Assembly: GCA_947456505.1 (NCBI GenBank)
Contig: CANGTC010000003.1
Span: 1 to 64,000 of the forward strand
Origin: Beijerinckiaceae bacterium
GTDB taxonomy: Bacteria > Pseudomonadota > Alphaproteobacteria > Rhizobiales > Beijerinckiaceae
Reading direction: 5' to 3'
Length of the DNA: 64,000 nucleotides
The notes beneath the pieces are model-generated. The model was not told where the DNA came from and made no database searches. It was given only the letters and a program-made list of their open reading frames with translations. The first letter of the stretch is position 1; every line of letters begins with the position of its first letter. This document shows, piece after piece, positions 54,860 through 63,510 of the stretch. The translations under genes and the position numbers were made by a program.

Positions 54860-55417
54860 ATGACGGATCAAACAGGCGCGCCAGGCCTTCCCGCCCGCTA
54901 CACCCTGCCCGCAATCCTCTTCCATTGGACGAGCTTCGCGCTGGTGGTTTTCGTCGGTGTTCTGGGCCTGTCGTTCGGAAGCATCCCGCGCCCTGATCGC
55001 CTCTTCTGGATCAATATACACGCGGTCCTCGGCCTTGCGGTGCTGGCTCTGGCCTTGGCGCGGCTGTTATGGCGCGTGCGCCGACCCCCGCCTCCGTATC
55101 CCGAAAACGTGTCGGCGGTCACCCGGCGGCTCTCCCAACCGGTTCATCTCCTCCTTTACGCCCTCATGATCATCCTGCCTCTGGTGGGGATCGTCGCCTT
55201 CGTCTGGCATGCGCGGGTCTTTGATTTTGGTCTGTTCAGGCTTGATTTCGGGGTCGCATCCCAAAAGCCGATCTATGAAGCGGCGGAGGAGGTTCACGAA
55301 TTGCTCGCCTACAGTCTATTTGGGCTGGCGGGCCTGCATGGGGTGGCCGCGCTTTGGCACCATTTCGTCCGGAAGGACGGGATCCTCGCGCGCATGTGGC
55401 CCTTCGGGAAAGCTTGA
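54860..55417 (+). CDS. Cytochrome b561 family protein
   Basis: A 185-residue inner-membrane di-heme protein with four predicted helices. Likely heme-ligand histidines lie in PAILFHWTSFALVVFVGVLG, INIHAVLGLAVLALALARLL, QPVHLLLYALMIILPLVGIV and VHELLAYSLFGLAGLHGVAA. Bacterial members (CybB-like) oxidise ubiquinol or superoxide. It starts 22 bases after parE and may be co-transcribed with it. Confidence 0.9.
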   Translation: MTDQTGAPGLPARYTLPAILFHWTSFALVVFVGVLGLSFGSIPRPDRLFWINIHAVLGLAVLALALARLLWRVRRPPPPYPENVSAVTRRLSQPVHLLLYALMIILPLVGIVAFVWHARVFDFGLFRLDFGVASQKPIYEAAEEVHELLAYSLFGLAGLHGVAALWHHFVRKDGILARMWPFGKA

Positions 55418-55607
55418 GCCTTCACAGCTCTACGGTGTGAATTCCATTGACTTTCCGCCAATAGGCCGTATGAGTGGCGCGTCGAACGAGAGGCCAACGC
55501 GTGCCCGTTCGTCAATTCCGTTGCAAACCGTGCAGCGAGGTTTTCTCAGCAGACGCGGACAGTGGCGATCAGCGCATTCATCGCGCCGCTGCGCCCAGGC
55601 ATCCAGA

Positions 55608-57233
55608 ATGACTTTCAGAGACACAGGACTCAGCGAGAAGGTTCTCGCAGCCGTCGAAGCCGCCGGTTACACCACGCCCACCCCCATTCAGGCGCAGGCC
55701 ATCCCCCACGCCCTGCAAGGCCGCGACGTCCTTGGCATCGCCCAGACTGGCACCGGCAAGACCGCCGCATTCACGCTTCCCATGCTTTCCCGCCTTGAAC
55801 AGGGCCGCGCAAGGGCGCGCATGCCCCGCACGCTGATCCTTGAGCCCACCCGCGAACTCGCGGCCCAGGTCGAGGAAAGCTTCCTCAAATATGGCGCCAA
55901 CACCCGCCTCAATGTGGCTCTGCTCATCGGAGGCGTCTCTTTCGCCGACCAGGAAGTCAAGATCATGCGCGGCGCGGATGTGCTGATCGCCACACCCGGC
56001 CGCCTGCTCGACTTCTTCGAACGCGGCAAGCTGCTGCTTCAGGGCATCGAGATCCTCGTCATTGACGAGGCCGACCGCATGCTCGACATGGGCTTCATCC
56101 CGGACATCGAGAAGATCTGCAAGCTTGTGCCCTTCACGCGCCAGACCCTGTTCTTCTCGGCCACCATGCCGCCAGAAATCACCCGGCTGACTGAACAGTT
56201 CCTGCACAATCCGGTCCGTGTGGAAGTGGCCCGCGCCGCCTCCACCGCGCTCACCATCACCCAGGGCCTCGTGGCCTCGGCTGGCGGCGGCGCCAAGCGT
56301 GAGACCCTGCGTCGCCTCATTCGCGGCGCCGAGAACTTCAAGAACGCCATCATCTTCTGCAACCGCAAGCGCGATGTGGCGATCCTGCACAAGTCGCTGG
56401 TTTCCCACGGATTCAGCGCTGGCGCCCTGCATGGGGACATGGACCAGTCCGCCCGCATGGCCTCCCTAGACGCCTTCAAGAATGGCGATGTCGCCCTGAT
56501 CGTCTGCTCGGATGTGGCGGCGCGCGGGCTCGACATTCCCGATGTGAGCCATGTCTTCAACTTCGATGTTCCCACCCATGCGGAGGATTATGTCCACCGC
56601 ATCGGCCGCACGGGCCGCGCGGGCCGCTCCGGCACCGCGCTGACCATCGTGACCCGCGAGGACACGAAATATATCGACGGCATCCAGAAGCTCACTTCCG
56701 AGAAGGTCAACTGGATGGGCGGAACCCTTGACGACATCGTGGAGACCGAGGGGCATAGCGACGAGCGCCGCAGCCGCCGCCGCAACGACAGCACCCGCAA
56801 CGGACGCCCCGAGCGCAGCGGGTCCGATCGCGGCCGCAACCGCCAGCCCGAATCGACCGCAAGGGCCGAACGCTTCGCCCGCGCCGAAGCGGCTGGTGAT
56901 GAGCAGCCCCGCGAGGTCCGCGAACCCCGTCAGCCCCGCGCTCCCCGCGAAGATCGCCCCGCCCGCACCCAGCGGCCGCTGCGCGAGGCCCGCGCCGAGC
57001 AGCCGCGGCTGGACCAGGAGCAGCCCCGCTTCGAGCAGCCCCGTCAGGAGCCTTCCCGCTACGATCAGCCCCGCGCCGCGCAGGGTCAGCCTGGCGGGGA
57101 CCGCCGACGCCACGACCGCCGTCGTCATGACGATGATGACGCGCCTGTGGTGGGCCTGGGCGATCACGTCCCCTCCTTCCTGCTGCGCCCCGTGCGCCTG
57201 AAGCCAGCCAAGGTCGCTGCGGTCGAAGACTGA
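55608..57233 (+). CDS. DEAD-box ATP-dependent RNA helicase
   Basis: A 541-residue RNA helicase of the RhlE-like group. All core motifs are visible: Q motif (TPTPIQAQAIPHAL), AQTGTGKTAAF, PTRELAAQ, TPGRLLDF, DEADRMLD, SATMPPE, then DVAARGLDIPDVSHVFNFD and HRIGRTGRAGRSG. From about residue 375 the protein is a low-complexity Arg/Pro/Glu/Gln tail, likely RNA-binding and disordered, ending in VPSFLLRPVRLKP. The frame is open further upstream over the cytochrome gene; the ATG at 55608 gives the proper N-terminus (MTFRDTGLSEKVLAAVEAAG). Confidence 0.93.
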   Translation: MTFRDTGLSEKVLAAVEAAGYTTPTPIQAQAIPHALQGRDVLGIAQTGTGKTAAFTLPMLSRLEQGRARARMPRTLILEPTRELAAQVEESFLKYGANTRLNVALLIGGVSFADQEVKIMRGADVLIATPGRLLDFFERGKLLLQGIEILVIDEADRMLDMGFIPDIEKICKLVPFTRQTLFFSATMPPEITRLTEQFLHNPVRVEVARAASTALTITQGLVASAGGGAKRETLRRLIRGAENFKNAIIFCNRKRDVAILHKSLVSHGFSAGALHGDMDQSARMASLDAFKNGDVALIVCSDVAARGLDIPDVSHVFNFDVPTHAEDYVHRIGRTGRAGRSGTALTIVTREDTKYIDGIQKLTSEKVNWMGGTLDDIVETEGHSDERRSRRRNDSTRNGRPERSGSDRGRNRQPESTARAERFARAEAAGDEQPREVREPRQPRAPREDRPARTQRPLREARAEQPRLDQEQPRFEQPRQEPSRYDQPRAAQGQPGGDRRRHDRRRHDDDDAPVVGLGDHVPSFLLRPVRLKPAKVAAVED

Positions 57234-57336
57234 AAAGTCTCCCTCCTTTTCTCGTGAAAGCCGGGTTCAGCTTCTGATGCAGATGGGCTAATCTCCACCC
57301 CGATCACGCCGCCAAGGCGTGACGGGAGGAGACATC

Positions 57337-58374
57337 GTGCGCCAACATTCCATTCGCATTTTCATGGCAGCCTGCTTCGGACTGCTTTCCTGCGTCGCCG
57401 CGCAAGCCGCTGACAAGGTCAATGTGGCCGTGTTGAACGCAGCAGGCGACGTCGGCCTGTTCATCGCCCAGGAGCGCGGCTATTTCCGCGACGAGGGCCT
57501 TGACGTCGATCTCACCCATATCGACTCCGCCGTGAAGATGATGCCGCTGCTTGGCACGGGCGATCTCGACGTGGGCGGCGGCGCCACCTCCGCCAGCCTC
57601 TACAACGCCGCCGAACGGAAGATCGATGTGCGGGTGGTGGCCTCGCGCGCCCGCACCGCGCCAGGCTATGGCTATCAGGGCATGGTGATCCGCAAGGACC
57701 TTGTCGATAGCGGCCGCTACAAGGGCTACGCGGATCTCAAAGGCCTCAAATTCGCCTTCGCCTCGCCGGGCTCGACGCCCTTTTCGTCCCTCAACGAGGC
57801 GCTGAAAAAGGCTAATCTGAAAATGTCGGATATGTCGGTGACCTATCTGAACTTCGCGGCTCAGGTTGCGGCTCTGCAGAATGGCGCCATCGACGGCACG
57901 ATCATGATCGAGCCCTATCTGAGCCAGGTCACAGGTTCAGGCGCCGCAGTGAATGTGACGATGACGGAGGCCTACTATCCCGCCGCGGAAGTCTCCCTGC
58001 TGCTTTATGGCGACAAATTCATGAAGGAGCGCCCGCAGGTCGCCACGCGCTTCATGAAGGCCTTCCTGCGCGGCGCGCGCGACCTCAAGGACGCCATCGA
58101 TCAGGGCCGTTGGAAGACCGGGCCGATAGCCGATGACGTGATCCGCATCTTCGCCAAGGCGGTGAATATTCCTGAGGCCGTGATCCGCGCCATGACCCCC
58201 CAATTCGCCGACGCGGATGGGGAGATCAATATGGAGAGCCTGCGCATGGATCTCGCATGGTTCAAGGAAAGCGGCGACGTCACCAGCAAGACCATCACCG
58301 CCGACATGATCGTGGATCCCACTTTCGCCAAGGCTGCTGCGAAGGAATTGGGACCCTACAAGCCCGCGAAATAG
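57337..58374 (+). CDS. NMT1/THI5-like ABC transporter substrate-binding protein
   Basis: A 345-residue exported receptor of the NMT1/SsuA/TauA group, with a signal peptide (CFGLLSCVAAQAADK) and VLNAAGDVGLFIAQERGYFR, FAFASPGSTPFSSLNEALKK. Ligands in this family include sulfonates, nitrate and pyrimidine precursors. A GTG at 57337 with GGGAGGA upstream is the best start. No permease or ATPase gene is adjacent. Confidence 0.88.
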   Translation: MRQHSIRIFMAACFGLLSCVAAQAADKVNVAVLNAAGDVGLFIAQERGYFRDEGLDVDLTHIDSAVKMMPLLGTGDLDVGGGATSASLYNAAERKIDVRVVASRARTAPGYGYQGMVIRKDLVDSGRYKGYADLKGLKFAFASPGSTPFSSLNEALKKANLKMSDMSVTYLNFAAQVAALQNGAIDGTIMIEPYLSQVTGSGAAVNVTMTEAYYPAAEVSLLLYGDKFMKERPQVATRFMKAFLRGARDLKDAIDQGRWKTGPIADDVIRIFAKAVNIPEAVIRAMTPQFADADGEINMESLRMDLAWFKESGDVTSKTITADMIVDPTFAKAAAKELGPYKPAK

Positions 58375-58393
58375 AGGGGCGGGCGGAGGCGCT

Positions 58394-58726
58394 CTACTCC
58401 CCCACATGCACCGCCAGCCAAACGCTTGGCGTTCTTACATCCGTAGCCTCAACCCTGTGGCGACGATGGGGAGCGATGGTGATCCAGTCGCCGGGGCGCA
58501 GGGTCCGAGGCTCGGCTTCGTCCTCAAACCGAAGGATGGCGGAGCCGCTCAACAAGACGACCCATTCCGTTTGCGGCTGATCATACCAATGGTCTGGCGC
58601 GCTCGCCTGCCCCGTCGAGACGATCCTCTCGACGCGCAGTCCCGGGCGCATCAGCAGCGCATCGATACGCTCCTCCGCCGCCCCAACCTCGAAACCCTCG
58701 AAGAGATTGCCAAGATCGCTCACCAC
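58394..58726 (-). CDS. Small cupin-domain protein
   Basis: A 110-residue single-domain cupin. Two cupin blocks are visible: PDHWYDQPQTEWVVLLSGSA (His and Glu likely metal ligands) and LRPGDWITIAPHRRHRVEAT. It starts at GTG, with a second GTG next to it, and the start overlaps the stop of the L,D-transpeptidase gene (GTGGTGA), so the two are translationally coupled. Similar small cupins are annotated as sugar-phosphate or cell-wall related, but no activity can be assigned. Confidence 0.85.
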   Translation of the reverse strand: MVSDLGNLFEGFEVGAAEERIDALLMRPGLRVERIVSTGQASAPDHWYDQPQTEWVVLLSGSAILRFEDEAEPRTLRPGDWITIAPHRRHRVEATDVRTPSVWLAVHVGE

Positions 58727-59475
58727 AGGCCCCGCCCCGCCAATCCGCCGGGATCACGCACGAGATTATGGAGCGGCGGCAGGCCGTCGCCGCCACGTGT
58801 AGTCTTCGCATAGCCCGCGGGCGCGCCCAGCACCAGAACGCGGGCGCCGGGTTCCACGCGTTCATAGAGATCCATGACGTCCTGATTGATCATGCGAATG
58901 CAGCCTGACGAAGCGTTCGTGCCGATGGTCCATGGCTCCACCGTACCATGGATGCGGAACAGGGTGTCACGATTGTCCTGCCAGAGATAGAGCGCCCGCG
59001 CCCCCAGCGGATTGCCCGATCCGCCGGGCATGCCCAGCCCGCTGCGCAACTTGCGCATGGCGCGGGCCAGATGAGGCTGTCGCTCCAGCATTTCCTTGGG
59101 CGGATACCAGTCAGGCCAGGCCTGTTTGGAATTGACCCTGGCCTCCCCCGACCAGGCGAAGCCCGACCGGCCGACGCCAACCCCGTAGCGCATGGCCTTG
59201 CCGCCCGGGAGGACCAGATAGAGAAAATGCCTGGCGGGGTCGACCACGATGGCGCCTGCAGCCTCACGCGTGGGATCGTCGACCTCGCGACGGAGGAATT
59301 CGGGCCTGACCCGCGACAGTTCGATGGCGGGGACCGGAAAGGGCTCGGTGGCGATGCTGCGATAGGGGCTGGTCAGGGTCGAATCGAGCGGAGCGGCGCT
59401 GGTGGTCCGATTCGCCATGAGACAGGCTGCGGAAGCGAGCGTGAAATTGCGGCGCGAAAGTTTCGAGAGGGTCAT
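58720..59475 (-). CDS. L,D-transpeptidase (YkuD domain) with Tat-type signal
   Basis: A 251-residue exported enzyme that forms 3-3 cross-links in peptidoglycan or attaches proteins to it. The N-terminus SKLSRRNFTLASAACLMA fits a twin-arginine signal. The YkuD domain (about 75-225) contains VVDPARHFLYLVLPGGKAMR and the catalytic His and Cys in RIHGTVEPWTIGTNASSGCI, followed by RMIN. The ATG at 59475 follows GGAGGA. The neighbouring transglycosylase remnant makes this a peptidoglycan locus. Confidence 0.9.
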   Translation of the reverse strand: MTLSKLSRRNFTLASAACLMANRTTSAAPLDSTLTSPYRSIATEPFPVPAIELSRVRPEFLRREVDDPTREAAGAIVVDPARHFLYLVLPGGKAMRYGVGVGRSGFAWSGEARVNSKQAWPDWYPPKEMLERQPHLARAMRKLRSGLGMPGGSGNPLGARALYLWQDNRDTLFRIHGTVEPWTIGTNASSGCIRMINQDVMDLYERVEPGARVLVLGAPAGYAKTTRGGDGLPPLHNLVRDPGGLAGRGLW

Positions 59476-59526
59476 GCCATCCTCCGTCAGACCACGCCTC
59501 AACGGCCAAGCTCGCAAATCGTTCCG

Positions 59527-60390
59527 TCAGCTCCGCAAGACCATGCAATTTCCTCCGGCCTCTCGAATGCGCGCACAGACAGTCTCGGCTTCCTGACGGG
59601 TCTGCGCGGGCGCGCGCACCCGGTAAAAGGGACGGCTCCCCCGGCTGCGCAAAAGCGTCCCAATGATCATGGGGCGTAGATCGCCCAGAAGCTTCGCGTA
59701 GGAGCGAGATGCTCTCGCGAAGGAACGTAGCGCCAAAGTCTTGGAAAAATTGGCCGCAAGCTGAACACCCCAGGGCGCCAGCAGGGCGAGCGAGGGCTCC
59801 GCTTCGGCCTCCGCGATCTGAGGCTCGCCCGCCCTGCCCCTCCGTAACGCGGCGGTCAATTGCAGGCAGGGCGCGCCATTGGCCGTCTCGGTTGCGGTCG
59901 TGTCCTCAGCGCCCCGGGCGGCCCAGTCCTCAGCGGGCCGACCTGTGATGGCGATCACATAGCGGCGTGTCTCATCCGGCAGGCCGCGCGTCCCCGCCAT
60001 CCAGGCCTGCACGCGGCCGACGCCCGCATTGTAAGCGGCGGAAGCCAGGCCTAAATTTCCGAATTATTTCCGCAGATCAGCTAGATAGCTGGCGGCGTGG
60101 GGTATCGCCTGCTCGGGATCAAAAGGATCCGCCAGCCCCCGCTCAGAAGCGGTGCCCGGCATGAACTGGGCGAGGCCCCGGGCGCCCCTGGGGCTGACCG
60201 CGCTGTTGCGAAACCCGCTCTCGCGCCAGATAAGGCGGGCGAAAAGCTCGACCGGAAGACGGCGCTCTTTGGCTGAGGCCTCGATCAGACGGCAAACAGC
60301 CTCGTCCAGGCTCTCCGTTGGCGCGGCAAGCACAGGCAAACCGAGTACGGGGAGGAGCAAGAGATAGAGGCAGGGCCAGACCAGACGCAT
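59527..60390 (-). pseudogene. Lytic transglycosylase (SLT domain, SPOR-like tail) interrupted by an in-frame TAA
   Basis: Two - strand open frames in the same phase are separated only by a TAA at 60066-60064. The upstream part (60390-60067, 108 residues) has a signal peptide and SLT motifs: LFARLIWRESGFRNSAVSPR with the catalytic Glu, then GARGLAQFMPGT. It stops after ADLRK. Reading on gives FGNLGLASAAYNAGVGRVQA, exactly the rest of the SLT fold, then a C-terminal segment ending ETVCARIREAGGNCMVLRS, which looks SPOR-like. One C-to-T change of a CAA codon would explain the break. The gene is otherwise intact, so it is a recent pseudogene, a sequence error or a read-through case. Confidence 0.8.
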
Positions 60391-60450
60391 AGGGCCCAGA
60401 TAGGGTGCGGCGGAGCGGTGGCGACAGGGCCGCCGCTCGACCCATTCGAA

Positions 60451-61437
60451 TTATTGCGGCTCAATGCCAGCAAGAGCTACAAGCCGCTCCCACTTGGGAA
60501 GCTCCGCCTTGAGGCGCGCATCCGCCTCCGGGCCAGTGTCGTCGTTGACGATGGAGCCAACGGTCTCGAGGAAGGCCGCTGTCTTGGGGTCCCTGTTGAT
60601 TTCATGCAGCCAGCCTTCCAGCTGATCGACAATGGCTTTTGGGGTCTTGACCGGCACATAAAGCGCCCACCAGGGGCTGAAATCGAATTCCTTCAGCCCG
60701 GTCTCCACAAGGGTGGGCACGCCGGGGAAGCTCGGCGAACGGGAGGTCGTGGTCACCGCCAAGGCCTTGAGCTGGCCCTGCCGCACCTGACCTGCGGCGA
60801 AGGTGCCGTCGATGATCATGAAATCGAGCGTGCTGTCGAGAATGTCCTTCATGGCGTCGGTGGCGCTTTTGTAGGAGACCGCCTTGGCCTGCACACCCGC
60901 CAACTGCTTGAAAAGCTCGCTGGAAAGCTGCGCCGTCTGGTTGGTGTAGCCATGCAGGTTGTTGGGCTTCGACTTTAACTTGGCGACCAGATCCGCAATG
61001 GAGTTGACGGGCGAATTGGGCGCCACCACGACGACAAAGGCGATCTGGGCATAGGAGCCGACAGCCTTGAAATCCTTCAGGGTGTCAAAAGCCAGATCCT
61101 TGAACAGGTAGCGACTGCCCGCCATGTTCGAGTTGGCGGTCATGAGGATATTGTAACCGTCCGGCTCGGCGCGGGCGATGAAGCGCAGGGCGATGTTGCC
61201 GGTTGCGCCTGGACGATTTTCAACGATGAATGGCTGCCTGGCCTTTTCTTCAAGGGCGCGGGCGAAATAGCGACACAGAATGTCCGCGCCGCTGCCCGCC
61301 GGGAAGCCAATGGACACATGCACCGGGCGCGAGGGATAGACGTCGGCCGCGCTGGCGACGGCGAATGGGACTGTGGAGGCCATCAAGGACGCGCCGCCCG
61401 CAAGCGCCCTGCGGCGCGTGAAACCTGAACTCATCAT
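60451..61437 (-). CDS. Bug/TctC family periplasmic substrate-binding protein
   Basis: A 328-residue receptor of the Bug family, third in the window. The leader (TRRRALAGGASLMASTVPFA) has consecutive arginines and may be Tat-type. The core has YPSRPVHVSIGFPAGSGADI and FIVENRPGATGNIALRFIAR, the ligand-carboxylate loops, and a late PGVPTLVETGLKEFDF. GGGAG precedes two adjacent ATG codons. No TctA/TctB genes are nearby. Confidence 0.9.
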   Translation of the reverse strand: MMSSGFTRRRALAGGASLMASTVPFAVASAADVYPSRPVHVSIGFPAGSGADILCRYFARALEEKARQPFIVENRPGATGNIALRFIARAEPDGYNILMTANSNMAGSRYLFKDLAFDTLKDFKAVGSYAQIAFVVVVAPNSPVNSIADLVAKLKSKPNNLHGYTNQTAQLSSELFKQLAGVQAKAVSYKSATDAMKDILDSTLDFMIIDGTFAAGQVRQGQLKALAVTTTSRSPSFPGVPTLVETGLKEFDFSPWWALYVPVKTPKAIVDQLEGWLHEINRDPKTAAFLETVGSIVNDDTGPEADARLKAELPKWERLVALAGIEPQ

Positions 61438-61617
61438 CTTACTCCCAAGTCATTGACGTGGCGGTGAATCAGCAACTGGCGCCTCTCTATCACATTGCAA
61501 GCGGCGATGAGGAGCCATTGCGCCCGCGCAGAAAAGCCAAAAGAGACGACAACCTTGGCCGGGATCCAGCGTTACCATTGGCGCCACCCTGTTCGTGGCG
61601 TGAAAACGGAGACGCAC

Positions 61618-61935
61618 ATGCCCTATCGCAAACGCATTCTCACCCTGGCCGCTGCGGCCACTATGGCGCTGGCCGCCCTTCCTGTACAGCAGGCGTCGGC
61701 CACGACGACCGTTTATGCGCCCTCGCCCGGCGGCGCTGCTCCCTGGCCCGTCTGGATCCTGGGCGGCGGCGTTCTGAGCGTCATGGTGCGCGCCGCCTAT
61801 GTCTATCGCACGGAATGTCGGGAGTTGACCTCAGCGGAAGCCTTCGGCGGCGCCGTTGGCCCCTGGCCGCTCTATCACCAGGCCAGCAACCAATGCGGCG
61901 CTTCCGCCCGCGCTCCGGTGGTGGGCCGCTACTGA
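61618..61935 (+). CDS. Small exported protein of unknown function
   Basis: A 105-residue protein with a clear signal peptide (RILTLAAAATMALAALPVQQ, cleavage near ASA-TT) and one further hydrophobic stretch (PWPVWILGGGVLSVMVRAAY). Two cysteines (in YRTECRELTS and SNQCGASARA) could pair. GGAG lies upstream of the ATG at 61618. Not recognised. A 16-bp GC palindrome (61963-61978) follows and may end transcription. Confidence 0.65.
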   Translation: MPYRKRILTLAAAATMALAALPVQQASATTTVYAPSPGGAAPWPVWILGGGVLSVMVRAAYVYRTECRELTSAEAFGGAVGPWPLYHQASNQCGASARAPVVGRY

Positions 61936-62141
61936 CCACCAGGACCAGCACGCCAAAGGCCGGGCCGGGCGCCCGGCCGCTTGCATTGCATTCAGGTTGC
62001 GGCGCAGATCTAACGACAAATGGAAAGGCCCGCCTCCTTGGCGAGAGTGATGCGCGCGTCCAGACGGCTTCGGCCTGCTGGTTTGCGGCGGATCAAGGAC
62101 CGCCGCCGTCATGATCGCCAAAATTCCTTATGGAGATCGCC

Positions 62142-62504
62142 ATGCGACGCCCCTCAATCATCATTCTGTCGAGCTTCATCGTCACCCTCGTGGTCTGGGG
62201 CGCAATCATCGCGGTGACGCCCGAGGGCGTGAGCAAGCGCGGGTCGATGATCGGATATATGGGTTGGGACGGCGGCTTCCCCTGGCTTCGGGCGCGGCTC
62301 AAGGGACCGCTCGAAGAGGCCGACGTACGCCGCATGATGGAGGCCTGGCTGACCCAGGAGCGCAATCCCCGGCTCAAGCTCGGCGCCATTACGGCCAAGG
62401 ATGAAAATATCTTTCAGGCCGACATCGTCACGAAGGACAATTCGCTGGTGCAGCGGTTTGATGTGGATCGCCGCACCGGCGCCGTGCAAGCCGTGGAGGA
62501 CTGA
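62142..62504 (+). CDS. Small membrane-anchored protein, unknown function
   Basis: A 120-residue protein with one N-terminal membrane span (IIILSSFIVTLVVWGAIIAV) and a soluble part of about 90 residues (LGAITAKDENIFQADIVTKD...) whose C-terminal strand pattern recalls PepSY-like folds. GGAG at 62133 supports the ATG at 62142 rather than 62130. Two bases separate its stop from the next gene, so they are co-transcribed. Function unknown. Confidence 0.65.
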   Translation: MRRPSIIILSSFIVTLVVWGAIIAVTPEGVSKRGSMIGYMGWDGGFPWLRARLKGPLEEADVRRMMEAWLTQERNPRLKLGAITAKDENIFQADIVTKDNSLVQRFDVDRRTGAVQAVED

Positions 62505-62506
62505 CC

Positions 62507-62785
62507 ATGATGTGGGACGGACACTGGCGCGAAATGATGGGGGGATGGGGCTTCTTCCCATGGGGCGGGCTGCATATGCTGTTTTCCCTGGCGGCTCTGG
62601 CTCTGCTTATCGCCTTCATCGTCTCCCTCTTCACCCACAGGCCCGGCGGGCCGCACCACCACCCGCCGCAACCACCGGGCGACCAGCGCACCGGCATGGG
62701 CCTCGCCATTCTGGAAGAGCGCTATGTGCGTGGCGAAATCGACCGCGAAGAGTTCATGCTGAAAAAACGCGATCTCATGGGGTGA
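62507..62785 (+). CDS. SHOCT-domain small membrane protein
   Basis: A 92-residue protein with one membrane span (LHMLFSLAALALLIAFIVSL), a His/Pro-rich linker (RPGGPHHHPPQPPGD) and a C-terminal SHOCT domain (AILEERYVRGEIDREEFMLK). SHOCT domains are short oligomerisation modules of unsettled function. It directly follows the small membrane-anchored gene and likely works with it. Confidence 0.8.
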   Translation: MMWDGHWREMMGGWGFFPWGGLHMLFSLAALALLIAFIVSLFTHRPGGPHHHPPQPPGDQRTGMGLAILEERYVRGEIDREEFMLKKRDLMG

Positions 62786-62790
62786 CCCCG

Positions 62791-62818
62791 TTGACATGAC
62801 CGAAGCGAATGCTATGGT
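62791..62818 (+). promoter_or_regulatory. Candidate sigma-70 promoter of the HD hydrolase gene
   Basis: TTGACA at 62791-62796, a 16-base spacer, TATGGT at 62813-62818; the gene starts 93 bases downstream. The -35 box is exact and the -10 is fair. Confidence 0.5.
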
Positions 62819-62910
62819 CACGTCATACTCGACATCGCAGAGATTGACGCCGGACGCTGATAGCGCTCCGGGATTTTGCGTTGGTTCGAGCATTGAAAGG
62901 AGCTGACATT

Positions 62911-63462
62911 ATGAACGACATCATTCGCATCATGCAGGCGGCCGATCAGGCGGCGCGTTGGCACAAGAGCCAGAAGCGCAAGGGCGAAGCAGCCGAGCCC
63001 TATATGAACCACCTTCTCGAAGTGGCGGCGCTTGTGGCGCAGGCCAGCGACGGCGACGCCACCTGCATCATCGCCGCCCTCATGCATGACGCGGTCGAAG
63101 ATCAGGGCATAAAATTCGACGAGATCCGCGCCCTCTATGGCGACGAGGTCACCGCCATCGTCGCTGAAGTCACCGACGACAAGTCCCTGCCGAAGGCGAT
63201 GCGCAAGGAGCTGCAGGTGAGCCATGCGCCGCATAAGAGCAGCGCCGCCTGCATCCTGAAACTTGCCGACAAGACCAGCAATGTGCGCGCAGTCGTCGAG
63301 ACCCCGCCCACCCACTGGGAGCTGGAGCGCAAGCAGGCCTATGTCGCATGGGCAAGGGCGGTGGTTGAAGGCTTGCCCTACAAGCCCGCAGGCCTGCTGT
63401 CGCAATTCACCGAAGCGACCGCCGCAGCCGACGCCGCTTTCGGGAGACTTGCCTCAGCTTGA
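62911..63462 (+). CDS. HD-domain hydrolase, RelA/SpoT (small alarmone hydrolase) type
   Basis: A 183-residue stand-alone HD domain. The order of motifs matches the hydrolase half of RelA/SpoT: WHKSQKRKGEAAEPYMNHLL, CIIAALMHDAVEDQGIKFDE (metal-binding HD) and CILKLADKTSNVRAV (second Asp). There is no synthetase, TGS or ACT domain, so it resembles MESH1-like small alarmone hydrolases that split (p)ppGpp. Hydrolysis of other nucleotides is equally possible. AAAGGAG lies upstream of the ATG. Confidence 0.85.
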   Translation: MNDIIRIMQAADQAARWHKSQKRKGEAAEPYMNHLLEVAALVAQASDGDATCIIAALMHDAVEDQGIKFDEIRALYGDEVTAIVAEVTDDKSLPKAMRKELQVSHAPHKSSAACILKLADKTSNVRAVVETPPTHWELERKQAYVAWARAVVEGLPYKPAGLLSQFTEATAAADAAFGRLASA

Positions 63463-63510
63463 ACAACAAACGGCGGACGCCACAAATGACGTCCGCAGCG
63501 TGACGCACCC

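Noticed and set aside
63463..63510. A hairpin (GCGGACG / CGTCCGC) between the HD hydrolase and glutathione peroxidase genes as a bidirectional terminator
   Set aside because: The stem is only 7 bp with a 10-base loop and there is no T-run on either strand.
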